Positions 42,048-51,596 are shown, counted from the first letter of the stretch. The stretch: DNA of 64,000 nucleotides from Tardiphaga sp051811025 (GCF_051811025.1 NZ_JBPWQE010000001.1:4216001-4280000), one strand, 5' to 3'. Made by a program: numbers and translations. Notes: a model not told the origin generated them from the letters alone.

Positions 42048-42554
42048 TCAGTTGCTGAGCTTGGCGGCATTTCCTGCCGTTGTGGCCTGAGTACTGAGCG
42101 TCCCGGCCTGCCCGATCGCGGCTCTGAAGAAGGTCTCACCGTCACCCAGCCTCACACGTCGCTGACATTCCGGCGTACAGGTGTAAGTCTCGCGATCAAC
42201 GCCACGGTAGACGGTGACGAGTTTGTCGGTCGGACCTTCAACCTGAACCAATCGATCCATCAGGACGGCGCCCGTACGATCCATCGCGATCACATTGGTG
42301 GCGCCATAGCCTTTGCCGGTCACCACGACCATGCCGCCGGGCTGCAGCGTCACATCTGCAATCAGGGGGTTGCCGACCACGATGGTGGCGATCTTCTCGG
42401 GAAATTTGACGAGCTTGGCCTGATCGACGCTGACCGCGATCAGATCATCTGCAGGGGCCGCAAGACCGCCCACCGGCAACAGCATGGTCCCTGCCGCCAG
42501 AGCACGAGCCACAAACACCGCACGCATCCGCGCGCGCTTCGACTGAAACGACAT
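42048..42554 (-). CDS. CpaC-like N-terminal domain protein of the pilus locus
   Basis: Protein of 168 residues from the ATG at 42554. A signal peptide (AVFVARALAAGTMLLPVGGLAA) precedes a domain like the N-terminus of secretin RcpA/CpaC: ISVDQAKLVKFPEKIATIVVGNPLIADVTLQPGGMVVVTGKGYGATNVIAMDRTGAVL. The secretin pore domain is absent. It is a free-standing periplasmic accessory of the Flp pilus, upstream of the two TadE genes. The motif KLVKFPEKIATIVVGNPLIADV parallels SVVIDLPRDIKDVLVADPKIANA in CpaC at 46636. Confidence 0.75.
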   Translation of the reverse strand: MSFQSKRARMRAVFVARALAAGTMLLPVGGLAAPADDLIAVSVDQAKLVKFPEKIATIVVGNPLIADVTLQPGGMVVVTGKGYGATNVIAMDRTGAVLMDRLVQVEGPTDKLVTVYRGVDRETYTCTPECQRRVRLGDGETFFRAAIGQAGTLSTQATTAGNAAKLSN

Positions 42555-43606
42555 CCTGTACTCCGGGACGATACAAGCCGACAAAAGCAGATACGCAGCG
42601 GTGCCGGCGCCCGACATGGCAAATGTGCCGTTAATTGATGAAGGAACTGGAAACGGCGGTGGCGTGGTGGACGCGGGGGACGCTCACTGCCGGCCCCAGG
42701 GGGCGTCTTGGCTCCTCATTCCGGGCGCTGACCTTCCGACTGTCATTCCGGGGCGCACGAAGGCAGCGAAGCCGCTAAAATGTGAACCCGGAATCCCAGT
42801 GTGTTTTGCGCGATCGAAAACTCCCATGTCGAGATTCCCCGCCACTCCAATTGGAGTGGCTGAGGTTCGCGTCCGGCAAGTGCCGGCCGCGCCCCGGAAT
42901 GACGAGTGTGGGGCGGTGCAGTCGCCTAAACATATTTTCCTATCCTCCGTTGACAACATCCCAGACCTGATTATATTCCCCTCCGTCCTGCCCCACCGAG
43001 AGGGGCGATCGCGATCGTCACGTTCGCGGGGTGGGATGCGGTGGACGCCGGAGATGCGGCGTTACGCGGTTTGGGGGTGACGTCTGTCTTCGGGCAGGAC
43101 GGATCTGCGCCAGCACTGCCACTGGCAAGGAGACGGCCGACCTTGCGATGGAAAGTTACCCTGGACAGTGTGACGGACGACCAAAGTCAAAACGTGTCCG
43201 GCCTATTCGCTTGAGGCTCCCTTCCCATCGCCTTGGGACTTTAATTCGGTGATCGGATCGTTCGCTGAGGCAAAGTGCAAGCAACCGAAAAAACACCGCA
43301 TGCGGAACGTCGGGCACTTGCTCGGCGCCTCCGAAAGTCCTGATGCATTACCCTTGCGGAAGACCGCATTCGCATCAGGCCCAAGGGTGCAACGGGCACC
43401 CGGCGTTCCGCACGCCCTCTCACAAGGGGGCGGGAATGCAAGAGACGACGGCGCCCCCGCGCCGCAAACAATGGGGGCGATGACGCATGTCTGAAGAGCA
43501 GTGGCTGTTTGACATTCACATCAGCAACGACGCACAGGCGTCAGAGGCATCCCTCCCTCAAGCATTGCTTAGCAATGCGCAGTGGGGAGGGAGAAGGAAG
43601 AGCCCC
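42555..43606. other. gene-poor kilobase with palindromic repeats
   Basis: No frame here has family-like features. The stretch includes an element with arms GTCATTCCGGGGCGC (42742-42756) and GCGCCCCGGAATGAC (42889-42903), a perfect 20-bp palindrome at 42841-42860, and at 43550-43594 an element of CCCTCCC/GGGAGGG arms around GCATTGC-TTA-GCAATGC. The middle (about 43030-43500) resembles decayed multi-copy sequence. It separates the two halves of the pilus locus. Confidence 0.55.
42742..42903. repeat. palindromic repeat element with perfect inner palindrome
   Basis: The outer 15-base arms are perfectly complementary (GTCATTCCGGGGCGC and its complement). Inside lies GCCACTCCAATTGGAGTGGC, a perfect 20-base palindrome. 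Same GTCATxCC type as the repeats at 32317 and 36355, so probably a member of a genome-wide repeat family. Confidence 0.7.
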
Positions 43607-44434
43607 CTACTGCTTGAACGGATAGATCAGCTGGCCGGTGAATTCGGTCGGCAACGGCTCGCCATCGACACCGTAATTGTCCGGCAACTCCCCCGCCGGC
43701 ATGCGGAAGGTCCCAAACATAATGTCCCAGATCGGAAACGTGCCGGCGAAGTTGGTGTTACCGCCGCGCTCCAGCGACGTGTGGTGCCAGCGGTGGAACA
43801 CCGGCGTCGCCAGCACATATTTGAACGGCCCGAGGGTCCAGTTCAGATTGGCGTGCACGAAAGCCGAGTGGAAGGTCGTGAACGGTCCGACCCATAGCAT
43901 GATGTTCGGCGAGATACCGGCCATCAATAGCAGCACGTCGACCGCGACGGTGCCGAGAAACAGATTGACCGGATGAAACCGTGCCGCGGAGATCCAGTCC
44001 ACCTCTTCCGACGAGTGATGGATCGCGTGGTATTTCCAGAAACCGCCGCCATGATACATCCGGTGCAGCCAGTACAGCATGAAGTCGGATACCACGAGGA
44101 AGAAAATCGCCTGTACCCAGAGCGGCATCTGCGCCAGCGGCCCGTGGCCGTTGTCGTAGAAAGCGATCAGTTCATCGGCATCGTGAATATTGAAGACGAC
44201 GGCAGCGCCGACCACGAGGAGCCCGATACGCACAACGCGGGTGATCAGCGGCACGAAGAACCAGTAGACCACGTCGGTCACGATCTCCGTCTTGCGCCAC
44301 CAGTGCTTGCCGGGATTGCAGGCCCAGAAATGCGTCAGCACCGTAAAGATCGCCGCAAGAACCAGCGTGATCGGGACCACCTTCATGATGGTCTCGCCGA
44401 ACATATTCAGGATGTCGAAGGGGAGTGTCGTCAT
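43607..44434 (-). CDS. sterol desaturase / fatty acid hydroxylase family protein
   Basis: Membrane di-iron oxygenase of 275 residues. The histidine clusters are LHRMYHGGGFWKYHAIHHSSEEVD and FHRWHHTSLERGGN, with an earlier HxxxH-type His in YWLHRMYH. Several hydrophobic segments fill the first 150 residues. Bacterial members act on hopanoids, carotenoids or lipid tails; the substrate cannot be told. The ATG at 44434 is chosen over one 27 bases upstream. It is not functionally linked to the pilus genes around it, as far as I can see. Confidence 0.87.
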   Translation of the reverse strand: MTTLPFDILNMFGETIMKVVPITLVLAAIFTVLTHFWACNPGKHWWRKTEIVTDVVYWFFVPLITRVVRIGLLVVGAAVVFNIHDADELIAFYDNGHGPLAQMPLWVQAIFFLVVSDFMLYWLHRMYHGGGFWKYHAIHHSSEEVDWISAARFHPVNLFLGTVAVDVLLLMAGISPNIMLWVGPFTTFHSAFVHANLNWTLGPFKYVLATPVFHRWHHTSLERGGNTNFAGTFPIWDIMFGTFRMPAGELPDNYGVDGEPLPTEFTGQLIYPFKQ

Positions 44435-44719
44435 CGCGGCCTCGCGGTATTCGGAAGCCAAGAGTTACCGCGGTATGCTTAAGGAGCGATGAAGCGAAAA
44501 GGACACGCGTGGTGTCATCACACCCAAGTCATTCTAAAACCGCCTTAAGTAGGTATTTACCGTGCAAAAGAAGAGACAAATGCGACCGACTTTCATCAAT
44601 CGAATTAACCGCACTGCAATTCCCCACTCCTAGTGTTCCCTCATGGTCACGGTGCTGAGAACGCCGGGGAGACCAGGCATCACGATCGACAGCCACGTGC
44701 ACATATGGAGTTTTATATT

Positions 44720-44884
44720 ATGAAGAACCTCGTTTCGCGTTTCATGAAGGACGAGTCCGGCGCCACCGCTATCGAATACGGCCTGATTGCTGCCGGCATC
44801 TCGCTGGCCATCATCGCAGTCGTTAACGGCCTCGGCACCAACCTGAACGCCAAGTTCAGCTCGATCAACACCTCGCTCAAGTAA
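44720..44884 (+). CDS. Flp-type pilin (type IVb)
   Basis: Prepilin of 54 residues. A short basic leader ends at Gly14; the Flp motif follows as ATAIEYGLIAAGISLAIIAVV, with the invariant Glu19-Tyr20. Cleavage between Gly14 and Ala15 by the CpaA peptidase is expected. It forms the shaft of Flp/Tad pili used in surface attachment. ATGGAG serves as ribosome-binding site. The following terminator separates it from the assembly genes, so it can be expressed in excess. Confidence 0.95.
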   Translation: MKNLVSRFMKDESGATAIEYGLIAAGISLAIIAVVNGLGTNLNAKFSSINTSLK

Positions 44885-44903
44885 GCGACTGTTACGAGTG
44901 CAT

Positions 44904-44934
44904 CAAAGGCTCCGGTGTCCGGAGCCTTTTTTGT
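44904..44934 (+). terminator. Rho-independent terminator of the pilin gene
   Basis: AAAGGCTCCGG and CCGGAGCCTTT pair over 11 bases around TGT and are followed by further T residues. Twenty bases after the pilin stop. Confidence 0.93.
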
Positions 44935-44977
44935 TTCTGAATGCTGCTGACCGTCGGCCTCCAGGATTGTTCTGCGT

Positions 44978-45112
44978 ATGAGATACCCGGGCACACCCCG
45001 CTCCGTTCTGGAAGGACTGCAGCTTTCGCTGCGCGACCCCGCCGGCCTGGTCTGCGCTGCATTGACCCTCGCCCTGGTCACCGTCGCGATTCGGATCGCC
45101 ACCGTTTGGTAA
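44978..45112 (+). CDS. 44-residue single-pass membrane peptide
   Basis: A small frame between the pilin terminator and cpaA. Its product has a polar start (MRYPGTPRSVLEGLQLSLRD) and one membrane segment (LVCAALTLALVTVAIRI). The position inside a tad locus and the topology suggest a real gene, but I cannot name it. Confidence 0.4.
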   Translation: MRYPGTPRSVLEGLQLSLRDPAGLVCAALTLALVTVAIRIATVW

Positions 45113-45187
45113 ATTCTTTCTTGTTGTCCGATTGTTCATTTCTGCTGGCTAGGTTTTCCGTCGTCGCCGCAACGGGCCTTTGAAGCC

Positions 45188-45712
45188 ATGATCCTTGATT
45201 TGACGCGCCTTCTGCTATTCCCGGGCCTGATGGTCTATGCGGCGATCAGCGACCTTTTCACGATGACCATTTCGAACCGTATCTCGCTGCTGCTGGTAGC
45301 GGGCTTCGCCGTACTGGTGATCTTCGGCGGGATGGATCTTCACGATGTGCTGTCGCATCTCGGCGCGGGGGCGAGTGTGCTGGTGGTCGCTTTCACCTGT
45401 TTCGCGTTCGGCTGGATCGGTGGCGGCGATGCCAAGCTCGCCGCAGCTGCGGGACTGTGGTTCGGCTTCGACCATCTCCTGAACTACCTCGTTTACGCCT
45501 CGCTGTTCGGCGGCGCGCTCACGCTACTGCTGCTCCAGTTCCGGCAGTGGCCACTGCCCTATGCGCTCGGCGGCCAGGCGTGGCTGATGCGTCTGCATCA
45601 CAAGGAAACCGGCATCCCCTACGGTATTGCCCTCGCCCTCGGCGCACTGCTCGTCTACCCCGACACCGGGTGGGTGGAGACGATCGACCTGGCGCGTTTC
45701 GCGCTTCACTAA
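45188..45712 (+). CDS. cpaA: prepilin peptidase CpaA/TadV
   Basis: Inner-membrane aspartic peptidase (A24 family) of 174 residues. The two catalytic aspartates are in YAAISDLFTMTISNRIS and GWIGGGDAKLAAA. About five or six membrane segments. It lacks the N-methylation domain of large prepilin peptidases, as CpaA/TadV proteins do. It matures the Flp pilin and the TadE-type pseudopilins. Confidence 0.92.
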   Translation: MILDLTRLLLFPGLMVYAAISDLFTMTISNRISLLLVAGFAVLVIFGGMDLHDVLSHLGAGASVLVVAFTCFAFGWIGGGDAKLAAAAGLWFGFDHLLNYLVYASLFGGALTLLLLQFRQWPLPYALGGQAWLMRLHHKETGIPYGIALALGALLVYPDTGWVETIDLARFALH

Positions 45713-45832
45713 AATCGGAACTTTCTATTAACGCGATTTAGATACCGCTCATTAACCATGCTTTGACGAATAACTGGTCAACTCCCGTTACAGCGGCGGC
45801 AGCGTCGCGGCGTAATGTGGAAAGTGAAGCGT

Positions 45833-46618
45833 ATGAATACCGCACGCATTGTGGTCCTCGCCATTGCACTCGGCGCTGGCAGCGTGGCGCTATATCTTGC
45901 GAGCACATCGGACGCACCGCCGCCCCCTCAGGTCGCCGAAGCCCCGACAACTGACGTTCTCGTTGCCAAGGCCGATATCGCGCTCGGTCAGGCGCTCGGT
46001 CCCGATGATGTCCAGTGGCAGTCCTGGCCCGCATCAGCGGCGAGCACCAATGTCATCAGCCGTAACAGCCGCCCGGACGCCGCGGCGCAAATCGCCGGCT
46101 CCATCGCGCGTTCGGCCTTCATTGCCGGCGAACCGATCCGTGAACCGAAACTGGTGCGCGCCAATGGCGCTGGCTTCATGGCTGCCGTTCTGCCGACCGG
46201 CATGCGTGCCGTCTCCACCGAAATTTCCCCGGAAACCGGCGCCGGCGGCTTCATTCTGCCCAACGACCGCGTCGACGTGATCCTGTCGAAGCGCGAACGC
46301 GGCAATGATCGCGGCGGCACGGAGGTCATAAACTCCGAGATCATCCTGAACAATATCCGCGTTCTCGCCATCGATCAGGCGCCCAAGGAAAAGGACGGTC
46401 AGAATTCAGTCGTCGGCAAGACCGCAACGCTCGAATTAAGGCCCGAACAGGCCGAGTTGCTTGCCCGCGCGCGGCAGAGCGGCACGATCTCGCTGGCGTT
46501 GCGCGCCCTTGTCGACGCTAACGCGCCTGCGCCGGTTGAAGATCCCAATGGCGGCAAGCGCGACAGCATTAATATCGTGCGTTACGGCATCCCGTCGACC
46601 GCGACCATGACGAAGTGA
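45833..46618 (+). CDS. cpaB: Flp pilus assembly protein CpaB/RcpC
   Basis: Protein of 261 residues. A membrane anchor (IVVLAIALGAGSVALYLAS) precedes an SAF domain (TTDVLVAKADIALGQALGPDDVQWQSWP) and the RcpC/CpaB domain (GMRAVSTEISPETGAGGFILPNDRVDVILSKRE). It helps the secretin in the periplasm. I chose ATG 45833; another ATG lies 18 bases upstream. Its end overlaps a GTG of the next gene by four bases. Confidence 0.9.
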   Translation: MNTARIVVLAIALGAGSVALYLASTSDAPPPPQVAEAPTTDVLVAKADIALGQALGPDDVQWQSWPASAASTNVISRNSRPDAAAQIAGSIARSAFIAGEPIREPKLVRANGAGFMAAVLPTGMRAVSTEISPETGAGGFILPNDRVDVILSKRERGNDRGGTEVINSEIILNNIRVLAIDQAPKEKDGQNSVVGKTATLELRPEQAELLARARQSGTISLALRALVDANAPAPVEDPNGGKRDSINIVRYGIPSTATMTK

Positions 46619-46635
46619 TCAAGAGGACGCAGGCG

Positions 46636-48090
46636 ATGAAGCGCATCACAACAGGCGGATCGATGCGGGCTCTCGCGGCCCGCGCGCTTTCGCTCACCGC
46701 CATCACGGCGCTGACGATCAATCCCGTATTGACGCCAGTTTTCGCGGCCGATTCGGCGTCCATGCAAGCCGGCAGCGCCGGCGCCTTGAACGCGAAATTC
46801 CTGCCGCTCGGCATCGGCAAGTCGGTCGTCATCGACCTGCCGCGTGACATCAAGGATGTGCTGGTGGCCGATCCCAAGATCGCCAACGCCGTCGTGCGTT
46901 CGGCGCAGCGCGCCTACATCATCGGTGCGACCGTGGGCCAGACCAACATCGTATTCTTCGACGTCAACGGCCAGCAGATTGCCGCCTATGATATCGCCGT
47001 CACGCGCGACCTGAACGGTATTCGGGCCGCGCTCAAGCAGACCATGCCCAATGCCGATATTCGCATCGAAGGTCTCGGCGATAGCGTGATGCTGTCGGGT
47101 ACGGCACCGAGCCAGGTCGAAGCGCAGCAGGCCACGGACCTCGCGGCGCGCCTCGCCGGCGGCATGGACAAGGTCGTGAACAGCATCTCGGTGCGCGGGC
47201 GTGATCAGGTCATGCTCAAGGTCACTGTTGCGGAAGTCCAGCGGAACATCGTCAAGCAGCTCGGCGTCGATCTGTCGGCATCGATGAGCTATGGCACGTC
47301 CGTCGTCACCTTCAACAATAGCAACCCGTTCACGGCGCGCGGCAGCAGCCTGGTCGGCGATAATCTCCTCAAGGGATCCTTCGGATCGACACCATCCGTC
47401 ACGGCGACGCTGAAAGCGATGGAAAACGCCGGCGTCATCCGGACGCTCGCCGAGCCCACGCTGACCGCCATCTCCGGCGAAACCGCCAATTTCCTTGCAG
47501 GTGGTGAATTCCCGGTCCCCGGCGGCAATACCTGCGATCCCACGACGCGGATCTGTACGACGCAGATCACCTTCAAGAAATTCGGTATTTCGCTGGGCTT
47601 TACGCCGGTGGTACTGAGCGAAGGTCGTATCAGCCTACGTGTCGGCACCGAAGTCTCCGAGCTGTCGCAGGAAAATTCCGTCACGATCAGCGGAACGTCG
47701 ATCCCGGCGATCAAGGTCAACCGTGCGGACACTACGCTCGAGATTCCGTCTGGCGGTTCGATGGTGATGGCCGGCCTTATCAAGCAGCAGACCAAAGCGG
47801 CCATCAGCGGCCTGCCGGGCATGTCGCAATTGCCTGTGCTGGGCACGCTGTTCCGCAGCCGGGATTACGTCAACAACAACACCGAGCTGATGGTCCTGGT
47901 CACGCCCTATGTGGTCCGCGCCGTCGCGCAGAAGGATCTCTCGCGTCCGGATGACGGCTTCGTGGATGCATCCGATCCGCAGGCCGATCTGCTCGGCAAC
48001 GTCAACCGCATCTATGGCGCGCCGAACCGTGCCGAGCCGGCGCCGACAACGCGCAGCTATCGCGGCGTTTTCGGCTTCATCACGGATTGA
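46636..48090 (+). CDS. cpaC: Flp pilus secretin CpaC/RcpA
   Basis: Outer-membrane secretin of 484 residues. Signal region near residues 10-38 (ALSLTAITALTINPVLTPVFA), an N-terminal domain (SVVIDLPRDIKDVLVADPKIANAVV), a BON-like segment, then the secretin domain with VTVAEVQRNIVKQLGVDL, TLAEPTLTAISGETANFLAGGEFPVP and GSMVMAGLIKQQTK...LPGMSQLPVLGTLFRSRDY. An upstream GTG at 46615 overlapping the cpaB stop is the alternative start. Confidence 0.93.
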   Translation: MKRITTGGSMRALAARALSLTAITALTINPVLTPVFAADSASMQAGSAGALNAKFLPLGIGKSVVIDLPRDIKDVLVADPKIANAVVRSAQRAYIIGATVGQTNIVFFDVNGQQIAAYDIAVTRDLNGIRAALKQTMPNADIRIEGLGDSVMLSGTAPSQVEAQQATDLAARLAGGMDKVVNSISVRGRDQVMLKVTVAEVQRNIVKQLGVDLSASMSYGTSVVTFNNSNPFTARGSSLVGDNLLKGSFGSTPSVTATLKAMENAGVIRTLAEPTLTAISGETANFLAGGEFPVPGGNTCDPTTRICTTQITFKKFGISLGFTPVVLSEGRISLRVGTEVSELSQENSVTISGTSIPAIKVNRADTTLEIPSGGSMVMAGLIKQQTKAAISGLPGMSQLPVLGTLFRSRDYVNNNTELMVLVTPYVVRAVAQKDLSRPDDGFVDASDPQADLLGNVNRIYGAPNRAEPAPTTRSYRGVFGFITD

Positions 48091-48107
48091 GACGGGACAA
48101 GTATCCG

Positions 48108-48848
48108 ATGACCATGATCAATCACACAGCGATACACTCTTCGCGCACGCGGACGGCTACTGGCGCGCTGCTATTCCTGACGCTCGCGCTCGGCGGCTGC
48201 AAGACCGTTGCGCAAGATGTCACGTCGAGCATACCGGACGATTACCGGCTGCGGCATCCCATCGTTGTCGAAGAACGGGCCAAGACCACCGAGGTCTTCG
48301 TCGGCAGCCAGCGCGGCGGCCTGTCTGCCACACAGCGCGCGGATGTCATATCGCTCGGTCAGAACTGGTTACGCGAAGGCACCGGCGTCATCACCGCGGA
48401 GGTGCCGGTCAATACACCGAATGCACGCGCTGCCAAAGAGTCTTATCGTGAGGTTCATTCACTCCTGATGGCAATCGGCGTGCCGCAGAACGGCGTCCTG
48501 ATGCGCAGCTATCAGCCGAGCGATCCGCGTATGTTGCCGACCATTCGCGTAAGCTACCCGCTGATCGCGGCTTCGGCCGGTCCGTGCGGCACCTGGCCCG
48601 ACGACCTTGCGTCGTCGATCAAGAACAAGGGCTATCTCGCGAACAAGCCGTATTACAATCTCGGCTGCGCCCAGCAACGCAATCTCGCCGCCATGGTCGC
48701 CAATCCTTCGGATCTGGTTCAGCCGCGCGCCGAATCTCCTGTCTATGCCGGCCGACGTACCGTGGTGCTGGACAAGTATCGCAAGGGTGAGAGCACCGCG
48801 ACGACCTATCCCGAAGACAAGACCAAAATCAGCAATGTGGGCCAATGA
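48108..48848 (+). CDS. cpaD: Flp pilus lipoprotein CpaD
   Basis: Protein of 246 residues. A signal peptide with a lipobox-type end (LFLTLALGGCK) suggests a lipoprotein. The body shows RHPIVVEERAKTTEVFVG, then GPCGTWPDDLA and YYNLGCAQQRNLAAMVANPSDLVQPR, typical of CpaD. It supports secretin assembly. An upstream TTG at 48087 is less likely as the start. The stop overlaps the cpaE start by four bases. Confidence 0.9.
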   Translation: MTMINHTAIHSSRTRTATGALLFLTLALGGCKTVAQDVTSSIPDDYRLRHPIVVEERAKTTEVFVGSQRGGLSATQRADVISLGQNWLREGTGVITAEVPVNTPNARAAKESYREVHSLLMAIGVPQNGVLMRSYQPSDPRMLPTIRVSYPLIAASAGPCGTWPDDLASSIKNKGYLANKPYYNLGCAQQRNLAAMVANPSDLVQPRAESPVYAGRRTVVLDKYRKGESTATTYPEDKTKISNVGQ

Positions 48849-50113
48849 TTAGCTACGCGCAGAAAACCGCAGACGAAGAGCCCACTGCCGCAACACCCGC
48901 GGCAGAGGAGCATATTGCGCCGGCACCGCGGGTGTCGGTGCAGGCGTTCTGCGAGACCGTGGAAACCGCTGCCGCCGTGCAGGCCGCCGCCGAAGACAGG
49001 CGTCTGGGCAAGGCTCACATCAAGATCCAGATGGGCGGCATGCCTGCGGCCATCGAGGCCTATCGGTCGGCACCGACGCCGAACGTCATTGTTCTCGAGA
49101 CCGAACCGCGTGGCGACATTCTCGCTGGTCTTGATCAACTGGCGACGGTTTGCGATGCCGGTACCCGCGTCGTGGTGATCGGCAAGGTCAACGATGTCAC
49201 GTTGTACCGCGAGCTCGTTCGTCGCGGCGTCAGCGACTACGTGATCGCGCCTGTTGTGACGATCGACGTCGTTCGTTCGATCTGCGGACTGTTCTCGGCG
49301 CCGGAAGCCAAGGCAGTCGGCCGCATCATTGCCGTGGTCGGCGCCAAGGGCGGCGTCGGCGCGTCCACCATCGCCCACAACGTCGCCTGGGCGATCGCAC
49401 GCGATCTGGCACTGGACTCCGTTGTCGCCGATCTCGATCTCGCCTTTGGAACTGCCGGGCTGGACTACAACCAGGACCCGCCGCAGGGCATCGCCGACGC
49501 GGTGTTCTCGCCGGATCGTGTCGACACTGCCTTCATCGACCGGCTGCTGTCGAAATGCACCGATCATCTCAGTCTACTGGCTGCCCCCGCCACGCTGGAC
49601 CGTGTCTACGACTTTGGCGCCGAGGCCTTCGACTCGATCTTTGACACGCTGCGGTCGACGATGCCCTGCATCGTGCTCGACGTTCCGCATCAATGGTCGG
49701 GCTGGACCAAGCGGGCACTGATCGGCGCAGATGACATCCTGATCGTCGCAGCGCCGGATCTCGCCAACCTGCGCAATACCAAGAATATGTACGATCTGAT
49801 CAAGGCTTCACGCCCCAATGATCGTGCACCGCTGTACTGCCTCAATCAGGTCGGCGTTCCAAAGCGGCCCGAAATCAGCGCCAGCGAATTCGCCAAGGCG
49901 ATCGAGACACCGCCGATCGTCACGATCCCGTTCGATCCGCAGATGTTCGGCTCAGCCGCCAATAATGGTCAGATGATTGCCGAGATTGCGGCCAGCCATC
50001 GCACCACCGAACTCTTTCTGCAAATTGCGCAGCGGCTGACGGGCCGCGGCGAGACCAAGAAGCCACGAGGATCCTTCCTGGGTCCGTTCCTGGAGAAATT
50101 GCGGTCGAAGTAA
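48845..50113 (+). CDS. cpaE: pilus assembly ATPase-like protein CpaE/TadZ
   Basis: Protein of 422 residues. An N-terminal receiver-like domain (about 40-155, VIVLETEPRGDILAGLDQLA...VVVIGKVNDVTLYRELVRRGVSDYVIAPV) precedes a MinD/ParA-type ATPase with the deviant Walker A GAKGGVGASTIAHNVAWAIA and SVVADLDLAFGTAG. It places the pilus machine at the cell pole. The starting ATG overlaps cpaD. Confidence 0.92.
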   Translation: MISYAQKTADEEPTAATPAAEEHIAPAPRVSVQAFCETVETAAAVQAAAEDRRLGKAHIKIQMGGMPAAIEAYRSAPTPNVIVLETEPRGDILAGLDQLATVCDAGTRVVVIGKVNDVTLYRELVRRGVSDYVIAPVVTIDVVRSICGLFSAPEAKAVGRIIAVVGAKGGVGASTIAHNVAWAIARDLALDSVVADLDLAFGTAGLDYNQDPPQGIADAVFSPDRVDTAFIDRLLSKCTDHLSLLAAPATLDRVYDFGAEAFDSIFDTLRSTMPCIVLDVPHQWSGWTKRALIGADDILIVAAPDLANLRNTKNMYDLIKASRPNDRAPLYCLNQVGVPKRPEISASEFAKAIETPPIVTIPFDPQMFGSAANNGQMIAEIAASHRTTELFLQIAQRLTGRGETKKPRGSFLGPFLEKLRSK

Positions 50114-50134
50114 TCCACCGCATGGAGTGTTGTC

Positions 50135-51589
50135 GTGTTTGGTAAGCGTAGCGGAACAGATACCGATGTCCGGGCCGTGAAGCCCGCCAACGTGCCGGAG
50201 TCCTCTCCCGGCGCGATGACTGCGTCTGCGCCGCCGGCTATGTCGTCGCCGCCGCTGTCGCCAGCCCGCGCGGCGCCAGCCCCGGTCGTCGCAGAGCGCC
50301 GCTCTGACAATTACTATCAGGTCAAGGCGACGATTTTCGGTGCACTGATCGAGGCGATCGACCTCGCGCAGCTCGCCAAGCTCGACGGCGAATCCGCGCG
50401 TGAGGAAATCCGCGACATCGTCAACGAGATCATCGCGATCAAGAACATCGTGATGTCCATTGCCGAGCAGGAAGAGCTGCTCGACGATATCTGCAACGAC
50501 GTGCTCGGTTACGGCCCGCTGGAGCCACTGCTGGCGCGCGACGACATCGCCGACATCATGGTCAACGGCGCCGGCACGGTATTCATCGAAGTCGCTGGCA
50601 AGATCCAGAAGACCGGCATCCGATTCCGGGACAATCAGCAGTTGCTGAATATCTGCCAGCGCATCGTCAGCCAGGTCGGCCGCCGAGTCGACGAATCCTC
50701 ACCTATCTGCGACGCCCGTCTCGCGGACGGCTCCCGCGTCAACGCCATCGTGCCGCCGCTGGCCATCGATGGTCCTGCGCTGACGATTCGTAAGTTCAAG
50801 AAGGACAAGCTGACGCTCGAGCAGTTGGTCAAATTCGGCGCGATCTCGCCGGACGGCGCTCAGATCCTTCAGATCATTGGCCGATGCCGCGCCAACGTGC
50901 TGATCTCCGGCGGTACCGGTTCAGGCAAGACCACACTGCTGAACTGCCTCACCAACTATATCGACGACGACGAGCGCATCATCACTTGCGAGGACGCCGC
51001 TGAACTTCAGCTGCAACAACCCCATGTGGTGCGGCTCGAAACCCGGCCGCCGAACATCGAGGGCGAAGGCCAGGTCACGATGCGCGAACTAGTGCGCAAC
51101 TGTCTGCGTATGCGTCCGGAGCGGATCATCGTCGGCGAAGTCCGCGGACCCGAAGCATTCGACCTGTTACAGGCGATGAATACCGGCCATGACGGCTCGA
51201 TGGGCACCCTCCACGCCAACAATCCGCGTGAAGCGCTGTCGCGCTGCGAATCCATGATCACCATGGGCGGCTTCTCGCTGCCCTCACGCACCATTCGCGA
51301 AATGATCTGCGCGTCGATCGACGTCATCGTGCAGGCCGCCCGTCTGCGCGACGGTTCGCGCCGCATCACGCACATCACCGAGGTGATGGGCATGGAAGGC
51401 GATACCATCATTACGCAGGACCTATTCGTCTACGACATGGTCGGCGAGGACGCCAACGGCAACATCATCGGACGACACCGCTCGACTGGCATTGGCCGGC
51501 CGCGGTTCTGGGATCGTGCCCGCTATTATGGCGAGGAGAAGCGGCTCGCGGCGGCGCTCGATGCTGCCGAAGTCATAGCGCCGAACTGA
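50135..51589 (+). CDS. cpaF: pilus assembly ATPase CpaF/TadA
   Basis: Secretion ATPase of 484 residues that powers pilus extension (and probably retraction). After a Pro/Ala-rich N-terminus come GYGPLEPLLARDDIADIMVNG, the Walker A GGTGSGKTTLLNCL, the Asp box ITCEDAAELQLQQPHVVRLETRP, the Walker B region LRMRPERIIVGEVRGPEAFDLLQAMNTGHDGSMGTLHAN and the arginine ESMI motif. GTG start 21 bases after cpaE. Confidence 0.95.
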   Translation: MFGKRSGTDTDVRAVKPANVPESSPGAMTASAPPAMSSPPLSPARAAPAPVVAERRSDNYYQVKATIFGALIEAIDLAQLAKLDGESAREEIRDIVNEIIAIKNIVMSIAEQEELLDDICNDVLGYGPLEPLLARDDIADIMVNGAGTVFIEVAGKIQKTGIRFRDNQQLLNICQRIVSQVGRRVDESSPICDARLADGSRVNAIVPPLAIDGPALTIRKFKKDKLTLEQLVKFGAISPDGAQILQIIGRCRANVLISGGTGSGKTTLLNCLTNYIDDDERIITCEDAAELQLQQPHVVRLETRPPNIEGEGQVTMRELVRNCLRMRPERIIVGEVRGPEAFDLLQAMNTGHDGSMGTLHANNPREALSRCESMITMGGFSLPSRTIREMICASIDVIVQAARLRDGSRRITHITEVMGMEGDTIITQDLFVYDMVGEDANGNIIGRHRSTGIGRPRFWDRARYYGEEKRLAAALDAAEVIAPN

Positions 51590-51596
51590 GGAGCGA

